Assembly: GCF_021130785.1 (NCBI RefSeq)
Contig: NW_025778868.1
Location: 1-64,000, forward strand
Source: Homalodisca vitripennis
Lineage: Eukaryota; Arthropoda; Insecta; Hemiptera; Cicadellidae
Length of the DNA: 64,000 bases
Direction of reading: 5' to 3'
The notes beneath the pieces are model-generated. The model did not search any database. It was not told the DNA's origin and saw only the letters and a list, made by a program, of their open reading frames with translations. The position numbers and the translations under genes are program-made. Of the stretch, positions 35,222 to 45,769 are shown piece by piece (the stretch's first letter is position 1; each line of letters starts with the position of its first letter).

Positions 35222-35640
35222 TATTTATTTATTCTTCCAACGGAATTACACCAGTAGTACACGTAATAAGTTAAAAATAGTATAAACGATTAATAGCACT
35301 AATAATGTTTACATATATAATTAAATAACAAACAGTGTTAAAAATAAATAATCAACAAAATAGCGAATTAGTAATAAATATAAGTAAGTTAATAAATAAT
35401 CAGCAAAAAGGTAAAAAAAAAAGAAAATAATAAGTAGTTAAATATAAAAACGAGCAACAGTAATAAATGTGTGGTGTATGATAAAATTAAGTAACAACTA
35501 AGTAATACAAAATTTGACAAATGCAAAAGTAATAATATATAACTAGCAACATGCAAGAAAAGGTAAATAATCAGGATTATGCGTAAACATAAATAATAAT
35601 CAACAAAATCTTAAATAAATAAACTTTCATTTACAGCCTA
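35222..35640 (-). mobile_element. LINE 3' UTR remnant
   Basis: Read from the tail, TTATTTATTTATTCTTCCAA then CGGAATTACACCAG resembles the 3' end of the LINE at 12418 (TATTTATTATTCTAACGGAT then ACACCA). Both are followed by several hundred bases rich in AATAAATAA and AACAA runs. No coding part remains, so this is a short 5'-truncated copy; the assignment rests on this end similarity. Confidence 0.45.
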
Positions 35641-35819
35641 TTGTATCATCACTACTGCATATTCTCTCATCAATCAAATAACTTCACCCACAGTTCTAAT
35701 TGGCTTGTGGAATTACTGTCTGAATACAAGAAACGCGCTCCTGAAAAGCAGGGTGTCAACTTATACTAATAGTGCCTGAAATAAGAACATACGTTACTAA
35801 TGCATCGCCTACCTGTGAA

Positions 35820-36365
35820 TGCTGAGATGACTCATCATGACCTTCTTCATCGACCTCTTATAACTTTAAAGAAGAATTACTAGTCCTAGATATACACTTT
35901 GATCAGCTTTGCATCAACGTTAACCTGAATAATGAGCCTGAAGTTCTTCAGCAGCCGTTTGAAATTTTGCAATCACAGGTTGAGGTAACCTTACCTAATT
36001 CATTTTCTATAGAAGATCCTGCTACTTGGAATGTTAAGTTAAACTCAGTAGAGGACAATGATGAATACAAAACACAGTAGTGGACTTTTAGAAATCCCTG
36101 CGAACTCACTATGACAATAAACAAACATTGAATCGAAATTTCCCTAAAGGCACTTTTCATAATGAGGTTGTTTAAAGAGATTTGTTATTGTACCCACAGT
36201 CAGGTGATAAGTTTTGTTGTATTGATTGCTATTTATTTCAACCAGGTGACGCAAAAACATTTTTTACAGATTTCAGTGACAGAAAGCACAGCTTCGAACT
36301 AACGGTACTCAAATTTCATTTACATTTTCATGATCGTAGGCATCAAATTCTTACGTAAATCACTA
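35820..36365 (+). pseudogene. hAT-type transposase remnant with zf-TTF domain
   Basis: Translation near 36136-36293 gives NRNFPKGTFHNEVV, a TAA stop, then RDLLLYPQSGDKFCCIDCYL and FQPGDAKTFFTDFSDRKH. This matches the TTF-type zinc finger found N-terminal in many hAT-superfamily transposases and in ZMYM1-like domesticated genes, including the FC-x2-C-x-LF core. Upstream, another frame encodes NEPEVLQQPFEILQSQVEV and SIEDPATW, consistent with the acidic leader and DPAxW segment of the same proteins. Frames change at least once and several stops occur. No catalytic hAT domain or terminal repeats were found, so this is an old fragment of a transposon. Confidence 0.65.
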
Positions 36366-36584
36366 GACAAAAACAATTAATCAAGATTAATAAAATAACG
36401 TTTATGCAGTGTCAAGAAAAGGTAAACTTTTGGCGAACTATCTCTCAAGTATAGTTTCTCGTGTACAGGTTTTTAGTAGTTACAGGTTCACCAAGGAGAC
36501 ATAGGACTCCGTATCAACTTCAAATTGTTTATATATTTATATTTATTTTTTTTACTAAATTGTTAAATGGGTCAGTTTTTTTAT

Positions 36585-36830
36585 TGTTGGCTGAGCGTCA
36601 GCGAAGCCTATCACTTGTGGAGCTGAAAAGATTTTCTGTATGTCTGTCAGTCCGCATGAAATCTCGAAAACCTACTATGACCATGGACTTGAAGTTGTGC
36701 ATGAAGCTTAATTTCTACCCAAAATTCGATGATAGTGCGTTACTCCATGGAATTTCGCTGAGCGTAAGCGAATTATTTAACACTGGTCTTGTGGGCAACT
36801 ATGATGGTAACGAGAGAATAGCTGAATAAA
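36585..36830 (+). repeat. GGCTGAGCGT dispersed repeat copy
   Basis: The block opens TTGGCTGAGCGTCAGCGAAG and has a second boundary-like motif TTTCGCTGAGCGTAAGCGAA at about 36758. Between them are TCTGTATGTCTGTCAGTCCG and ATGAAATCTCGAAAACC, matching CTGTCTGTCTGTCTTTACGC and ATATCTCGAGAATGAACC of the 9.4 kb copy. The 122-codon frame crossing it (36461-36829) is the repeat read through and has no known domain. Confidence 0.65.
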
Positions 36831-36959
36831 TAAAAAAAAAACTCAATACACCGATAAGGGAATAAAACACGTGACAACACATTTAGCCTAACATACCTAC
36901 ACTTACATAATTTTATAGTGTTTAATTGTATTATTTAAACAATAAATTTATTGAAATGT

Positions 36960-37605
36960 TAATGTATCATGTGGTATAAGAGATGTCATGAAAGTTTTAT
37001 ATGTAGACTTTAAATTTTGCATGAAAGTTCGTTTCTACAAGAATGATTTCTATGGTGCGTCATTTTATATTTATGAAATGAGTTATAAATTGAAAGTTTT
37101 GCATGCCACTTCATCTAGCCGTTACGGCACGTAGAGTGCCGTACTTCTACCTTCTTGTACTTCAGACCGTAAGCCGCGTAACAGGCTTCGCTAAGTTTCG
37201 ATGCTGTGGGAATTATTTCAACCACATTCTGTTTAGATATGGTTCATCCCATTGGTCTTCACCTGACTACTGCCATAAGTGACTAAAAGTTCCTTGTAAT
37301 CATGCCAGGCCTAATCAGGCGAGGAAAAATATCTTGCGTATATAGAAATAAAATTTCACCCAAGTTTAATCCCATATGGATTATTTTGTCCTCGATATAC
37401 TCTCTTAGTAATAGGATTCACTGACGCTCAGCCAAATTCCGTGAAGGCAAGTGAACTATCGTAGGTCCGCAAATAAAGTTTCTTTTAACTTTCAAGCCTA
37501 TAGCTCAATTCAGTATCGAGTTATCCCCTTGAGTTCATTCTGTTTTTAAGATATCCTGCGAAAGATTAGGCTTCGCTAACGCTTAGCCATTCCCTATGCA
37601 GGCGG
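36960..37605. repeat. Further copies of the GGCTGAGCGT family, mixed orientation
   Basis: 36990-37050 carries the internal segment (TTTTGCATGAAAGTTCGTTT) on the plus strand. At 37420-37440 the motif CTGACGCTCAGCCAAATTCC and at about 37570-37590 GGCTTCGCTAACGCTTAGCC are inverse boundaries, enclosing AAGATATCCTGCG, the inverted counterpart of the ATATCTCGA segment. These appear to be fragments of several copies inserted near each other. Confidence 0.5.
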
Positions 37606-37635
37606 ACGGACACCCACCATCACGGAATCTACGCT

Positions 37636-38233
37636 ATGAGCAGGGTGACCAGACGGATATTCCTGAAAAAGGATGACTTTTGGGTGTGAAAAAGGAGGGT
37701 ATTAAAGCAAAAAGGAGGACAGTATTAAATAATCATATAAACTTTGCGAAAAAATGTATTATGCATTATTGAAAAAACGCACATTTTAAATTAGTACTAT
37801 GTTTAAGCATATTATAGTAAACATAAAAAGCTCAAATTGGATTAGTTTTGGAATATAAATCGAAAAATGAAAGATTATTAAAGATTATATTACCATATGC
37901 TATGTAACATGTCATACATGTCTTTGTCTTCACTAATTAATCGTAAGGTACCCGATTAGAAACCGATTATAACAATTATACTAATAAACACTTTGGATAC
38001 TGTTATTATGTTTTTAGTGTTTATATTTTGAAAAACATAATTATCTGGTACATAGCCTATGATATCTTTTCTTGTGTGTTCTTGTGCTTATCGATTTAGA
38101 ATTCTTAGTTGTGGGATCTACACAATGAAATATATTTTGACCGTTTTCAAATACATACATTAATATTATAAACGTAATAAAAGTATTTTCTATGAATCCG
38201 TAAATTAAGGAAGTGTGTGTGTATATGTATATA
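37636..38233. other. Non-coding stretch with possible transposon end
   Basis: CAGGGTGACCAGACGGATAT at 37640 looks like a DNA-transposon terminus and is followed by a short duplication (AAAAAGGAGGGTATTAAAGC, then AAAAAGGAGGACAGTATTAA). No matching inverted end was found. The rest is AT-rich, ending in a TG/TA-rich run into which the next element inserted. Confidence 0.4.
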
Positions 38234-38724
38234 CAGGGTGATTCATGAAGTTCTCCCCCCACTTCTACAGCACATTTTACTAGTAAAAATAATGAAAAAA
38301 TGTTTTATAAACATAGGTCCGAAAACGCGTCGTTAGCGAGTTACAGCTAGCGAAAGATTTCGCCTGAATTCCTGGGTAAAGAGTAAAATAAAGCCATACT
38401 GAACTTTTGGAAAGGTTAATTAAGTAAGAAATATCGTGGATTCTTATGTAATTTTACCTGATAAAGCTAATAAAATAGGTTTCAGAACTGTATCTGTAGT
38501 AGTTTTTGAAGGATTCAGGGTTAAATGCAAAATATTGGGGCACGACACAATGTTGTTTTAAGTTTGATGTACAATAACTTTGTTAAATTGGTAATAAATA
38601 CATAAAATCAACAAACATTAATTGTAGAGAATTTAATTCTGAGAAAATTGATATAATCAAAGTCTAAAATAAAACAGAAATAAGTACCAAAAAATCGATT
38701 TTATTCAGTATAATACATTACTAG
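38234..38724. repeat. Left terminal inverted repeat (about 491 bp)
   Basis: It pairs with 40257-40749 over its full length with a handful of differences, for example GCGTCGTTAGCG here against the inverse of CGCTAACGAAGCG there, and TTTGAAGGATTC against TTTGAGGGATTC. The inner limit is ACATTACTAG / CTAGTAATGT. Confidence 0.93.
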
Positions 38725-38768
38725 TTTCAAGCAAAATTAATCAGGTTGGGCCAACCGTACGCACCTTT

Positions 38769-39825
38769 TTATAATAGATGTCCAAAAATGAGGCCATCAT
38801 TATCAATACATTTTGCAGCACGTTTGTGTATTGCTTTTTTTGAGTTTCTTAATTTTTCAGGACTTCCCTGTATCTGCACAGCCGAATCCATAATACGGGC
38901 AATTAATTCATCACAAGAATTCACTTTTGTCTTGTTTACAATGTCTTTCATCCATCCCCAGATGCAATAATCCAATGGAGATAGATCTGGTGATCTTGGT
39001 GGCCAAGGGTGAGGCCCTCCACGACCAATCCAGTGTCCAGGAAATTGATGATTTAAGTAAGCAGAAACGGCACGTGAAAAGTGGGGAGGTGCTCCGTCAT
39101 GCTGGAAGTACAAATTTTGTCTGAGATGTAAAGGAACATTCTCTAACAGCTGCGGCAACTCTTCTTGAAGGAAATGCAAATAGAACTCAGCATTTAGGCG
39201 TCCAGGTAATATGAAAGGTCCAATCAGCCGATTGTGCAAAAGGCCACACCAGACATTGACGCTAAATCGGTGTTGAAAGTTCTGTTCCACTACCTCATGA
39301 GGATTTTCTTCTGCCCATGAGTGTTCATTGTGCAAGTTATTGACACCATCCCGATTGAATTGTGCCTCATCCGTAAACAAAATACGCTTGTAGAGTTGAT
39401 TATTAATATTCAAAAAGTTGCAAAACTCCAAGCGAAGCGGACCATCCCCTAGCTGTAGATGTTGAACCTTTTGTTTATGAAACGGATAAAATTTGTTTCG
39501 ATTAAGTGACCTCTACACCGTTGACTGCGAAACTCCTATCCGCCTAGAAATACGTCGTGTACTTACACCTGGACTGCGATGAACAGCATTAATAACAATA
39601 TCATCATCAAGTTGGACAGCTCGTTCATAATTGGTTCTAGTACTTGGTAGTGATCCTGTTTCCCGAAGAGTACGAAAAGTTCCTGAAATTGATTTGGTAT
39701 CTGGAAATCCTCCTATTAGGGTAACGTAGTTCATATTCTTCTACAGCAGCTCTAGCATTACCATTACAGTAACCCAAAATAAAAACCATATCAGCGTATT
39801 CCTGTGATGTAAATAAGTAAGGCAT
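38769..39825 (-). pseudogene. mariner-like transposase (DD41D), one frameshift and one stop
   Basis: The DNA-strand-transfer enzyme of the element at 38234-40749. Reading from MPYLFTSQEYADMVF at 39825, the first part has the N-terminal helix-turn-helix found in arthropod mariner relatives (DUF4817 type, NARAAVEEYELRYPNRR). A one-base shift near 39715 moves into the frame FPDTKSISGTFRTLRETGSL, and the second helix-turn-helix region VSTRRISRRIGVSQSTV is followed by an in-frame TAG at 39513-39515. Beyond it, RSLNRNKFYPFHKQKVQHL continues in the same frame into the catalytic domain. The 220-codon tail (39431-38769) carries ILFTDEAQF (D21), YFQHDGAPPHF (D112) and SPDLSPLDYCIWG (D154). The last pair is separated by 41 residues, hence DD41D rather than DD34D/E. 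All three acidic residues survive. The gene would be about 350 codons if unbroken. Confidence 0.9.
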
Positions 39826-40256
39826 TTTTTCGCTGAATAAACAATCGAATTATAACTCACAGAAAAATTGCATTTAATAACACGATTCACAGAACCCGAT
39901 CTCCTGCTGTAGCTTGCAAAACACCACTAATACACAGTTCTAACGTAACAGTACAGAATACCATTGTTGATCAGCTGTTATTCGTGCGTTACCAACTTAG
40001 AAATTAATAAAACAAAAAACTGCATTTCGATGATTAGTAAACAATAATGGAAAAATGTTTGCTTCATTTATTTTCGAACATTTGAAGTAAATTAAAAAAA
40101 AATATATATATACAACGTAATAAAACATGATATTTTTATTTACAAACAAATTTATTTAACATTTAATCTTGTTTTCTCAATTTATCTCATCATTAAGGAA
40201 CAAACATTTTATTTTTGTTTTATTTTAACTAAATACCGTACGGTATTTCTTTACAG
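39826..40256. other. Internal non-coding part of the mariner-like element
   Basis: AT-rich spacer between the transposase start and the right inverted repeat, presumably its promoter region. A near-palindrome AATACCGTACGGTATT lies at 40232-40247. Confidence 0.6.
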
Positions 40257-40746
40257 CTAGTAATGTATTATACTGAATAAAATCGATTTTTTGGTACTTA
40301 TTTCTGTTTTATTTTAGACTTTGATTATATCAATTTTCTCAGAATTAAATTCTCTACAATTAATGTTTGTTGATTTTATGTATTTATTACCAATTTAACA
40401 AAGTTATTGTACATCAAACTTAAAAAAAACATTGTGTCGTGCCCCAATATTTTGCATTTAACCCTGAATCCCTCAAAAACTACTACAGGTACAGTTCTGA
40501 AACCTATTTTATTAGCTTTATCAGGTAAAATTACATAAGAATCCACGATATTTCTTACTTAATTAACCTTTCCAAAAGTTCAGTATGGCTTTATTTTACT
40601 CTTTACCCAGGAATTCAGGCGAAATCTTTCGCTAGCTGTAACTCGCTAACGAAGCGTTTTCGGACCTATGTTTATAAAAAAATTTTTTCATTATTTTTAC
40701 TAGTAAAATGTGCTATAGAAGTGGGGGGAGAACTTCATGAATCACC

Positions 40747-40749
<3 letters not shown>
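40257..40749. repeat. Right terminal inverted repeat (about 493 bp)
   Basis: Inverse of the left repeat, beginning CTAGTAATGTATTATACTGA and ending GAATCACCCTG next to the TA target. Confidence 0.93.

Positions 40750-40814
<65 letters not shown>
40750..40814. repeat. (TA)n microsatellite
   Basis: Uninterrupted TA repeat of about 65 bp abutting the right end of the mariner-like element. Confidence 0.97.
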
Positions 40815-40818
<4 letters not shown>

Positions 40819-41619
40819 ACAATTTTCGAGGCTACTACGCTTAAGAATAGACCACTAGCAGGGTGAGATGAGAATTAATACATTTTGCTGTTTTTCTCTC
40901 GTTTTTTGTCTCGTCTTTTAGTTAAGTAAACTTGTTTTTATCTATCAATGAGGTGATCTGCACATATGTTTCCCATGAATATAGTATTTTTTGTTATTAC
41001 TAAACACATACAATATTATATGAGTATTGTTAATGTTAGTATGTACTAATACAAGTTCAGGTCTAGTACACTAAATAGGTATCTGAACGTCCATTAAACA
41101 ATAACTGTATTCTCTTTCAAATACGCATGTTATTCATGAAGAATTTAAAACAATCCGATCATTTAAAAAAGGTATAGGTACATAATAAAATTTGTTTTAA
41201 CTAAAACCAAAAAGTATTCACATAGCCCACACGTAGTTCAAAATGGCATATTAACAACAATTATGCATGTACGAGTGTGAGGACTAATTTTAAAGCGATT
41301 ACAATTCAATATACAACATGCAAATTCACAATGACATAAAGCTGATGCGTACAGAAAATAAAAAAACTACAATCAATTCGTGATAATTAATACCTGTTCT
41401 ACTATTATTTCATTAACAATAACAATTTATTTTTTAACATTATAAAGACAGATATACACAGAAAGGTTAATTAATTAATACAAGCGTGATTACCACAAAA
41501 TAGGTTTTAAAATACCGGTTCAAACAATAGAAACAATGTTTCTTGGTTATCACGGGAATTATAACTTTGGAGGTTGGTACAGGGAAGGCGGGTTGCCCCT
41601 CCAGCGGGTGTTTCCCCCA
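40815..41619. other. Non-coding stretch
   Basis: AT-rich with no feature supported. Confidence 0.45.
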
Positions 41620-41965
41620 CTCTCAAATCTGTGGCGCTATGAGCTGTGGCGCTGTGAGCACTCCGGCCAAATCTTTGGCGCTATGACCTGTGGCGCTATG
41701 AGCTGTGGCGCTGTGAGCATGGATCCGATTATTTATTCGGTTGTGTTGGCGCTGTGAGCACTCGACCAAATCTGTGGCGCTATGAGCTGTTGCGCTGTGA
41801 GCTGTGGCGCTGTGAGCATGGACCCGATTATTTATTCGGTTGTGTTGGCGCTGTGAGCACTCCGGCCAAATCTGTGGCGCTATGAGTTGTGGCGGTGTGA
41901 GCACATTCACGTTGTGGCGCTGTGAGCAAATTCACGTTGTGGCGCTGTGAGCTTAGGCACTATGA
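41620..41965. repeat. GCGCTATGAGC repeat, second locus
   Basis: Direct copies of GTGGCGCTATGAGCT and GTGGCGCTGTGAGC fill this locus, with the same spacer CACTCCGGCCAAATCT as at 26.6 kb. A longer unit containing CCGATTATTTATTCGG (an imperfect palindrome) and GTTGTGTTGGCGCTGTGAGC occurs twice (about 41722 and 41824). The minus-strand frame here (AHSAT pentapeptide repeats, 41623-41910) is the 15-mer read as five codons. Confidence 0.93.
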
Positions 41966-42974
41966 GCCACCACCCTTTGAGCCCACAGCCCTTAGGCTAC
42001 TCGACCTTCCGTGCCATGATAAACAGGCACATATATTTAAGCTAGGTAAACGATATCACTTTATTAGCCAGTTTTATATAAATTAATGAATCCATCATAG
42101 TTTTCTTGCTTAATATTATGAACTTCAAAACTCTAATGCAAGTCTGAAGGAAGCGCCTTTGCAAAGATAATAATAGAACGACTTGGACTTTCTTGTGGAT
42201 CTCGGTCTTTTATCATTAATGTAATTGATGTTGATAATTGATAATTAAATTTCTGGTCTTGAAGGTGAGCAACATGCAGTTAAAATATGAATAATGTAAT
42301 ATTATTGTGATTGTAAATCAGACAAGATTATTTTCAGCTAACAATAAAACATCTAAAATTCCACCCATCCATTAAAATTATTCTATGTATTTGATTAAAT
42401 ATTTCCCACGATTTCAGTAACATTATATTTTACATAAATGAGGAGGAAGCTTAATAAAGCTAACGTCCGTAGATTTCTTTGTGAAAACACTTGTAAACAT
42501 CATGTAATCCGATGGAGTTCTATATTTTATAAACGGAAAAACATATAACGCATCAGGTAGACATTTAAAAGTGTTAATGGTTAGGTAGGTAATAGGTTAA
42601 GCTAATTCCTAGTTCAGGTTTTTGCGAAGTCTCCAAATTTAAGTTTGCTTTTTTGCCCCTATACACAACTCAATAGGCTTATAAATACCTTTGTAGTGAG
42701 TTTTGATTAAAAACTATGTCGTTTTCTATTGTTATGGGTGTTGATAATGTTATCGAAAATATAATATTTAAAACCAAAAATACAACACTTGCATTATTAA
42801 AGTTACGATTGAGTCCTATGACCATGTTAAAATGAAAACATTTTAGTTTAAGAGGAACAAGAATAATAAACGAATGGCTATCAGAGACAAATATTTTTCA
42901 CAATTTGATGAATAATCTGCGTTCTGTGGCATTCACTCGATCCTGTATACTGTAGGAATCTATTAGATGTGTAC
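41966..42974. other. Non-coding stretch
   Basis: No gene or repeat recognised. Confidence 0.45.
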
Positions 42975-43700
42975 TAAGTCATGTTGTCTACAACTAGAGT
43001 CTAGAGCATTTCGGCGACTGCCAGGAAACGTGGTCATACTCCTCGAGTTGAAACATTTAACAGATGGCGTCTACTGTATGTTACTGCTCTCCGCCAACGT
43101 TAATTTCTGTTACCAGTGTTTGTTGTGAACACTGCAACCAACAAATGTCATCACATAAGAGGTGCTCTTGTGTTACAGCTTGCTACACTGAGTAGCCTGG
43201 GTACGTAAAGGATTAAGTCATGTTGTCTACAACTAGAGTCTAGAGCATTTCGGCGACTGCCAGGAAACGTGGTCATACTCCTCGAGTTGAAACATTTAAC
43301 AGATGGCGTCTACTGTATGTTACTGCTCTCCGCCAACGTTAATTTCTGTTACCAGTGTTTGTTGTGAACACTGCAACCAACAAATGTCATCACATAAGAG
43401 GTGCTCTTGTGTTACAGCTTGCTACACTGCTACACTGAGTAGCCTGGGTCCGTAAAGGATTAAGTCATGTTGTCTACAACTAGAGTCTAGAGCATTTCGG
43501 CGACTGCCAGGAAACGTGGTCATACTCCTCGAGTTGAAACATTTAACAGATGGCGTCTACTGTATGTTACTGCTCTCCGCCAACGTTAATTTCTGTTACC
43601 AGTTTTTGTTGCGAACACTGCAACCAACAAATGTCATCACATAAGAGGTGCTCTTATGTTACAACTTGTTACACTGCGTAGCCTGGGTCCGTAAAGGATT
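42975..43700. repeat. Triplicated 240 bp segment
   Basis: Three direct copies, starting TAAGTCATGTTGTCTACAAC at 42975, 43214 and 43461 and ending GTAAAGGATT. Copies 1 and 2 differ by almost nothing apart from an extra TGCTACAC in copy 2. Copy 3 has a few substitutions near its end. Each unit holds CAGATGGCGTCTACTGTATG and TCTCCGCCAACGTTAATTTC. No conserved reading frame crosses it. Confidence 0.95.
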
Positions 43701-43779
43701 ACCACCTCGCCATAGACACAAGTGTTTCATAACGGTACAGTACTTTCTAGTTGTTTCTTATAATGGTATTATCAAGTTC

Positions 43780-44000
43780 ACCTAGACCAGACTCCAAACA
43801 GTTTTTGGGTGTGTTTGAGACTTTTTCTTTCCCTTATTTTCTTCTCTATGTTCTTTATTTCTCTATGTACTGTTATCTCCCCCCACCTGACGTAGAGGAT
43901 AGATTCCTAACCTCGAAACGTTGAGTTATACATTTGTAACATATAACGATGGCAAATGTCCGAAATTCTGTTATCCTTTCAAATCTTCCACCGTTAATAA
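43780..44000 (+). repeat. Dispersed element fragment (family of 49479-50151)
   Basis: GACTCCAAACAGTTTTTGGG, CCCCACCTGACGTAGAGGAT, TCGAAACGTTGAG and GATGGCAAATGTCCGAAATT match, in order, the reverse complement of 49.44-49.76 kb. Only one arm is present, so this is a single copy of the repeat that is doubled head to head at 49.5-50.15 kb. Confidence 0.75.
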
Positions 44001-44594
44001 CAAACTTAAAACAAAGGGCATGAATTAATTAATTGTTATCACCTCAGAATGAGGTAGATTATTGTGCAATATTTTGTTATATGTTTCCGTATTTTTCAGA
44101 AAACGCTGATGTCCATTAGTAATTGCGTACTTCCGTACACATCCAAACAACGTTCTTCCTGTAGACTTAACAGCATATTTTTATTGTTTACAGTGACTGT
44201 GGTTTTTGTTTCTTTGTTTCTCACTGCTGCTTTACCTCGTAGGGTATTTATTTTCTTCGTATAAAAAAGTTGTGCTGTAATAAATGGTGGTAAAAACGCT
44301 TCCGCTAAAAGTATTAAATGTTCTTCAATCCAATTTACAATACAGAAAATATTAAACATATTGTGCGGGGCTTATGCAATTAAAAAACCGCGATTACCAA
44401 AAAACTGTAATTTATAAATCAATTAGGTGCATTGTTTATATTGTTGGCCAGTAACAAACCAGTCTGCTTGTTGAGCAGACTAATTAAACAATAATACATT
44501 TCATAAGTATGATTGAAATTAAAACACTAACAATAAAAAATAATTTGAGAAAGGAAGAAATAGCAAGTGTTGCAATTTCTTACTGTAGCTACCA
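44001..44594. other. Non-coding stretch
   Basis: The overlapping frames at 44064-44359 are on opposite strands and lack domains. No feature supported. Confidence 0.4.
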
Positions 44595-44597
44595 TTA

Positions 44598-44598
44598 G

Positions 44599-44644
<46 letters not shown>

Positions 44645-44745
44645 AAATAAACATTGAATCACAAAAAGTACTTGCTCCGCCGGGAGTCGATCCCGGATCT
44701 CTCACTTGCCGGGTAAATGTGCTACCATTACACAACAGGGCGCTT
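44598..44745 (-). mobile_element. tRNA-derived SINE with (TA)n tail
   Basis: On the minus strand a tRNA-like head (44744 to 44673) shows an A-box-like TGTGTAATGGTAGCAC, a 5 bp anticodon stem (TTTAC/GTGAG) with a loop CCGGCAA lacking U33, and a perfect T stem CCGGG/CCCGG enclosing ATCGACT (B box GATCGACTCC). The acceptor ends pair only partly. It is followed by a short body (GTACTTTTTGTGATTCAATG) and a (TA)n run at about 44600-44640. Not a functional tRNA; a SINE is the best reading. Confidence 0.55.
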
Positions 44746-44955
44746 ACTTTATCCGATTCAATTATTTTGTATTTGGCCGTATCTTTCACATATACGTTTA
44801 AATAAGCAAACTAATATATGATCGGAAAGATGTATATGTCATTTATACAAGAGATTTTATAAAGAGTAATAATGCGAAAATTTGTTTTGCAAATTAATTA
44901 ACCTTTATAGTATTAAAATCTCACAGAATGTGTAATAAAAACTTAGGTAGCGTTA

Positions 44956-45145
44956 AGCTGACAGAGACTTAACAATTCTGACATAAAGCTGACATCCAAG
45001 AGGTTAATGAATATGCTTAAACAAGATAATAAATAATTTAATCAAAACTCACACACACTAATGAAATCTCGGTCTCCTTAACGCTTACAGCCATAACTTA
45101 TACAATACATATACACCTTGAGGTTTTGTAAAACAGTCGATTTCC
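44956..45145 (+). repeat. Dispersed repeat copy (pairs with 22606-22800)
   Basis: Same order of blocks as the 22.6 kb copy (AGCTGACAGAGACTTAA to AACGCTTACAG), with small deletions. Nothing coding. Confidence 0.75.
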
Positions 45146-45769
45146 CTCGAAACCCAGGAAATCGTCAAAATAGTAAAATGTATTTGTCATCAACAGGATT
45201 TTCAATCGAGCTTTCAATTGATTTAATTTTGATAATTCAATATCCTCAGAAAGACTGTCAATTCTATTAACTTCAACTTTTAATAGAAACCGTTCGAAAT
45301 TCTGTTCTGCTGAACACGGTAATAGCCTACTGTTCCCTTGGTTATATTAAAAGTAATTTTAATAAATCTATTATACGCCAAGATTTATTTGTGTAATGAA
45401 ATAATTGATTTCTGGTCCCTTAAACGATTTTAATGTTATATGTGTTATTAAAAAATCCCTGTGAATAGGTGTTTTTTTATATTTTCAGTAATTCTTAACC
45501 CCACTGGCTTCTTGTATCTTGAATGGTCTTGATAAATGTTTAGACTCCGAGATGGTTTGAATATTATGGTAAAGTAAACAATAACTTTTCATAACCTAAA
45601 AGCTGTAATCAAATATAGCAATCTGTAAAGCTAGCTGAACAACAAAGTGTGTTTATGAGCAGAAGTGTGTGGATAGTTACAGTCATGCTGTGTAATGGCG
45701 TTTCAGATACTTCAAGGACAAATCCAAGGCTTCAAATAATGTTTGTTTTAATTTACAATGATAACATAT
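45146..45769. other. Non-coding stretch
   Basis: AT-rich; no feature supported. Confidence 0.4.

Larger units (their letters stand above)
38234..40749 (-). mobile_element. Tc1/mariner-superfamily transposon, DD41D spacing, long TIRs
   Basis: A complete 2,516 bp element. It starts CAGGGTGATTCATGAAGTTC at 38234 and ends with the inverse at 40749, flanked by TA on each side (38232-38233 and 40750-40751), the target used by this superfamily. Terminal inverted repeats extend about 490 bp (38234-38724 and 40257-40749), close to identical. A transposase gene on the minus strand occupies 38769-39825. The right flank is a (TA)n array and the left flank ends GTATATGTATATA, so insertion was into TA-rich microsatellite DNA. 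The transposase is broken, but the near-identical TIRs point to a fairly young insertion. Confidence 0.92.

Noticed and set aside
36461..36829. 122-codon plus-strand protein
   Set aside because: It reads through another copy of the same dispersed repeat.
38746..39124. Plus-strand frames of 65-74 codons
   Set aside because: Antisense shadows of the mariner-like transposase.
41623..41910. AHSAT pentapeptide repeat protein
   Set aside because: The 15 bp DNA repeat is a multiple of three, so it stays open in frame; no signal for a gene and the second locus at 26.6 kb is partly inverted.
44673..44744. Functional tRNA gene
   Set aside because: Acceptor stem pairs poorly and the anticodon loop lacks U33; a (TA)n-tailed SINE fits better.
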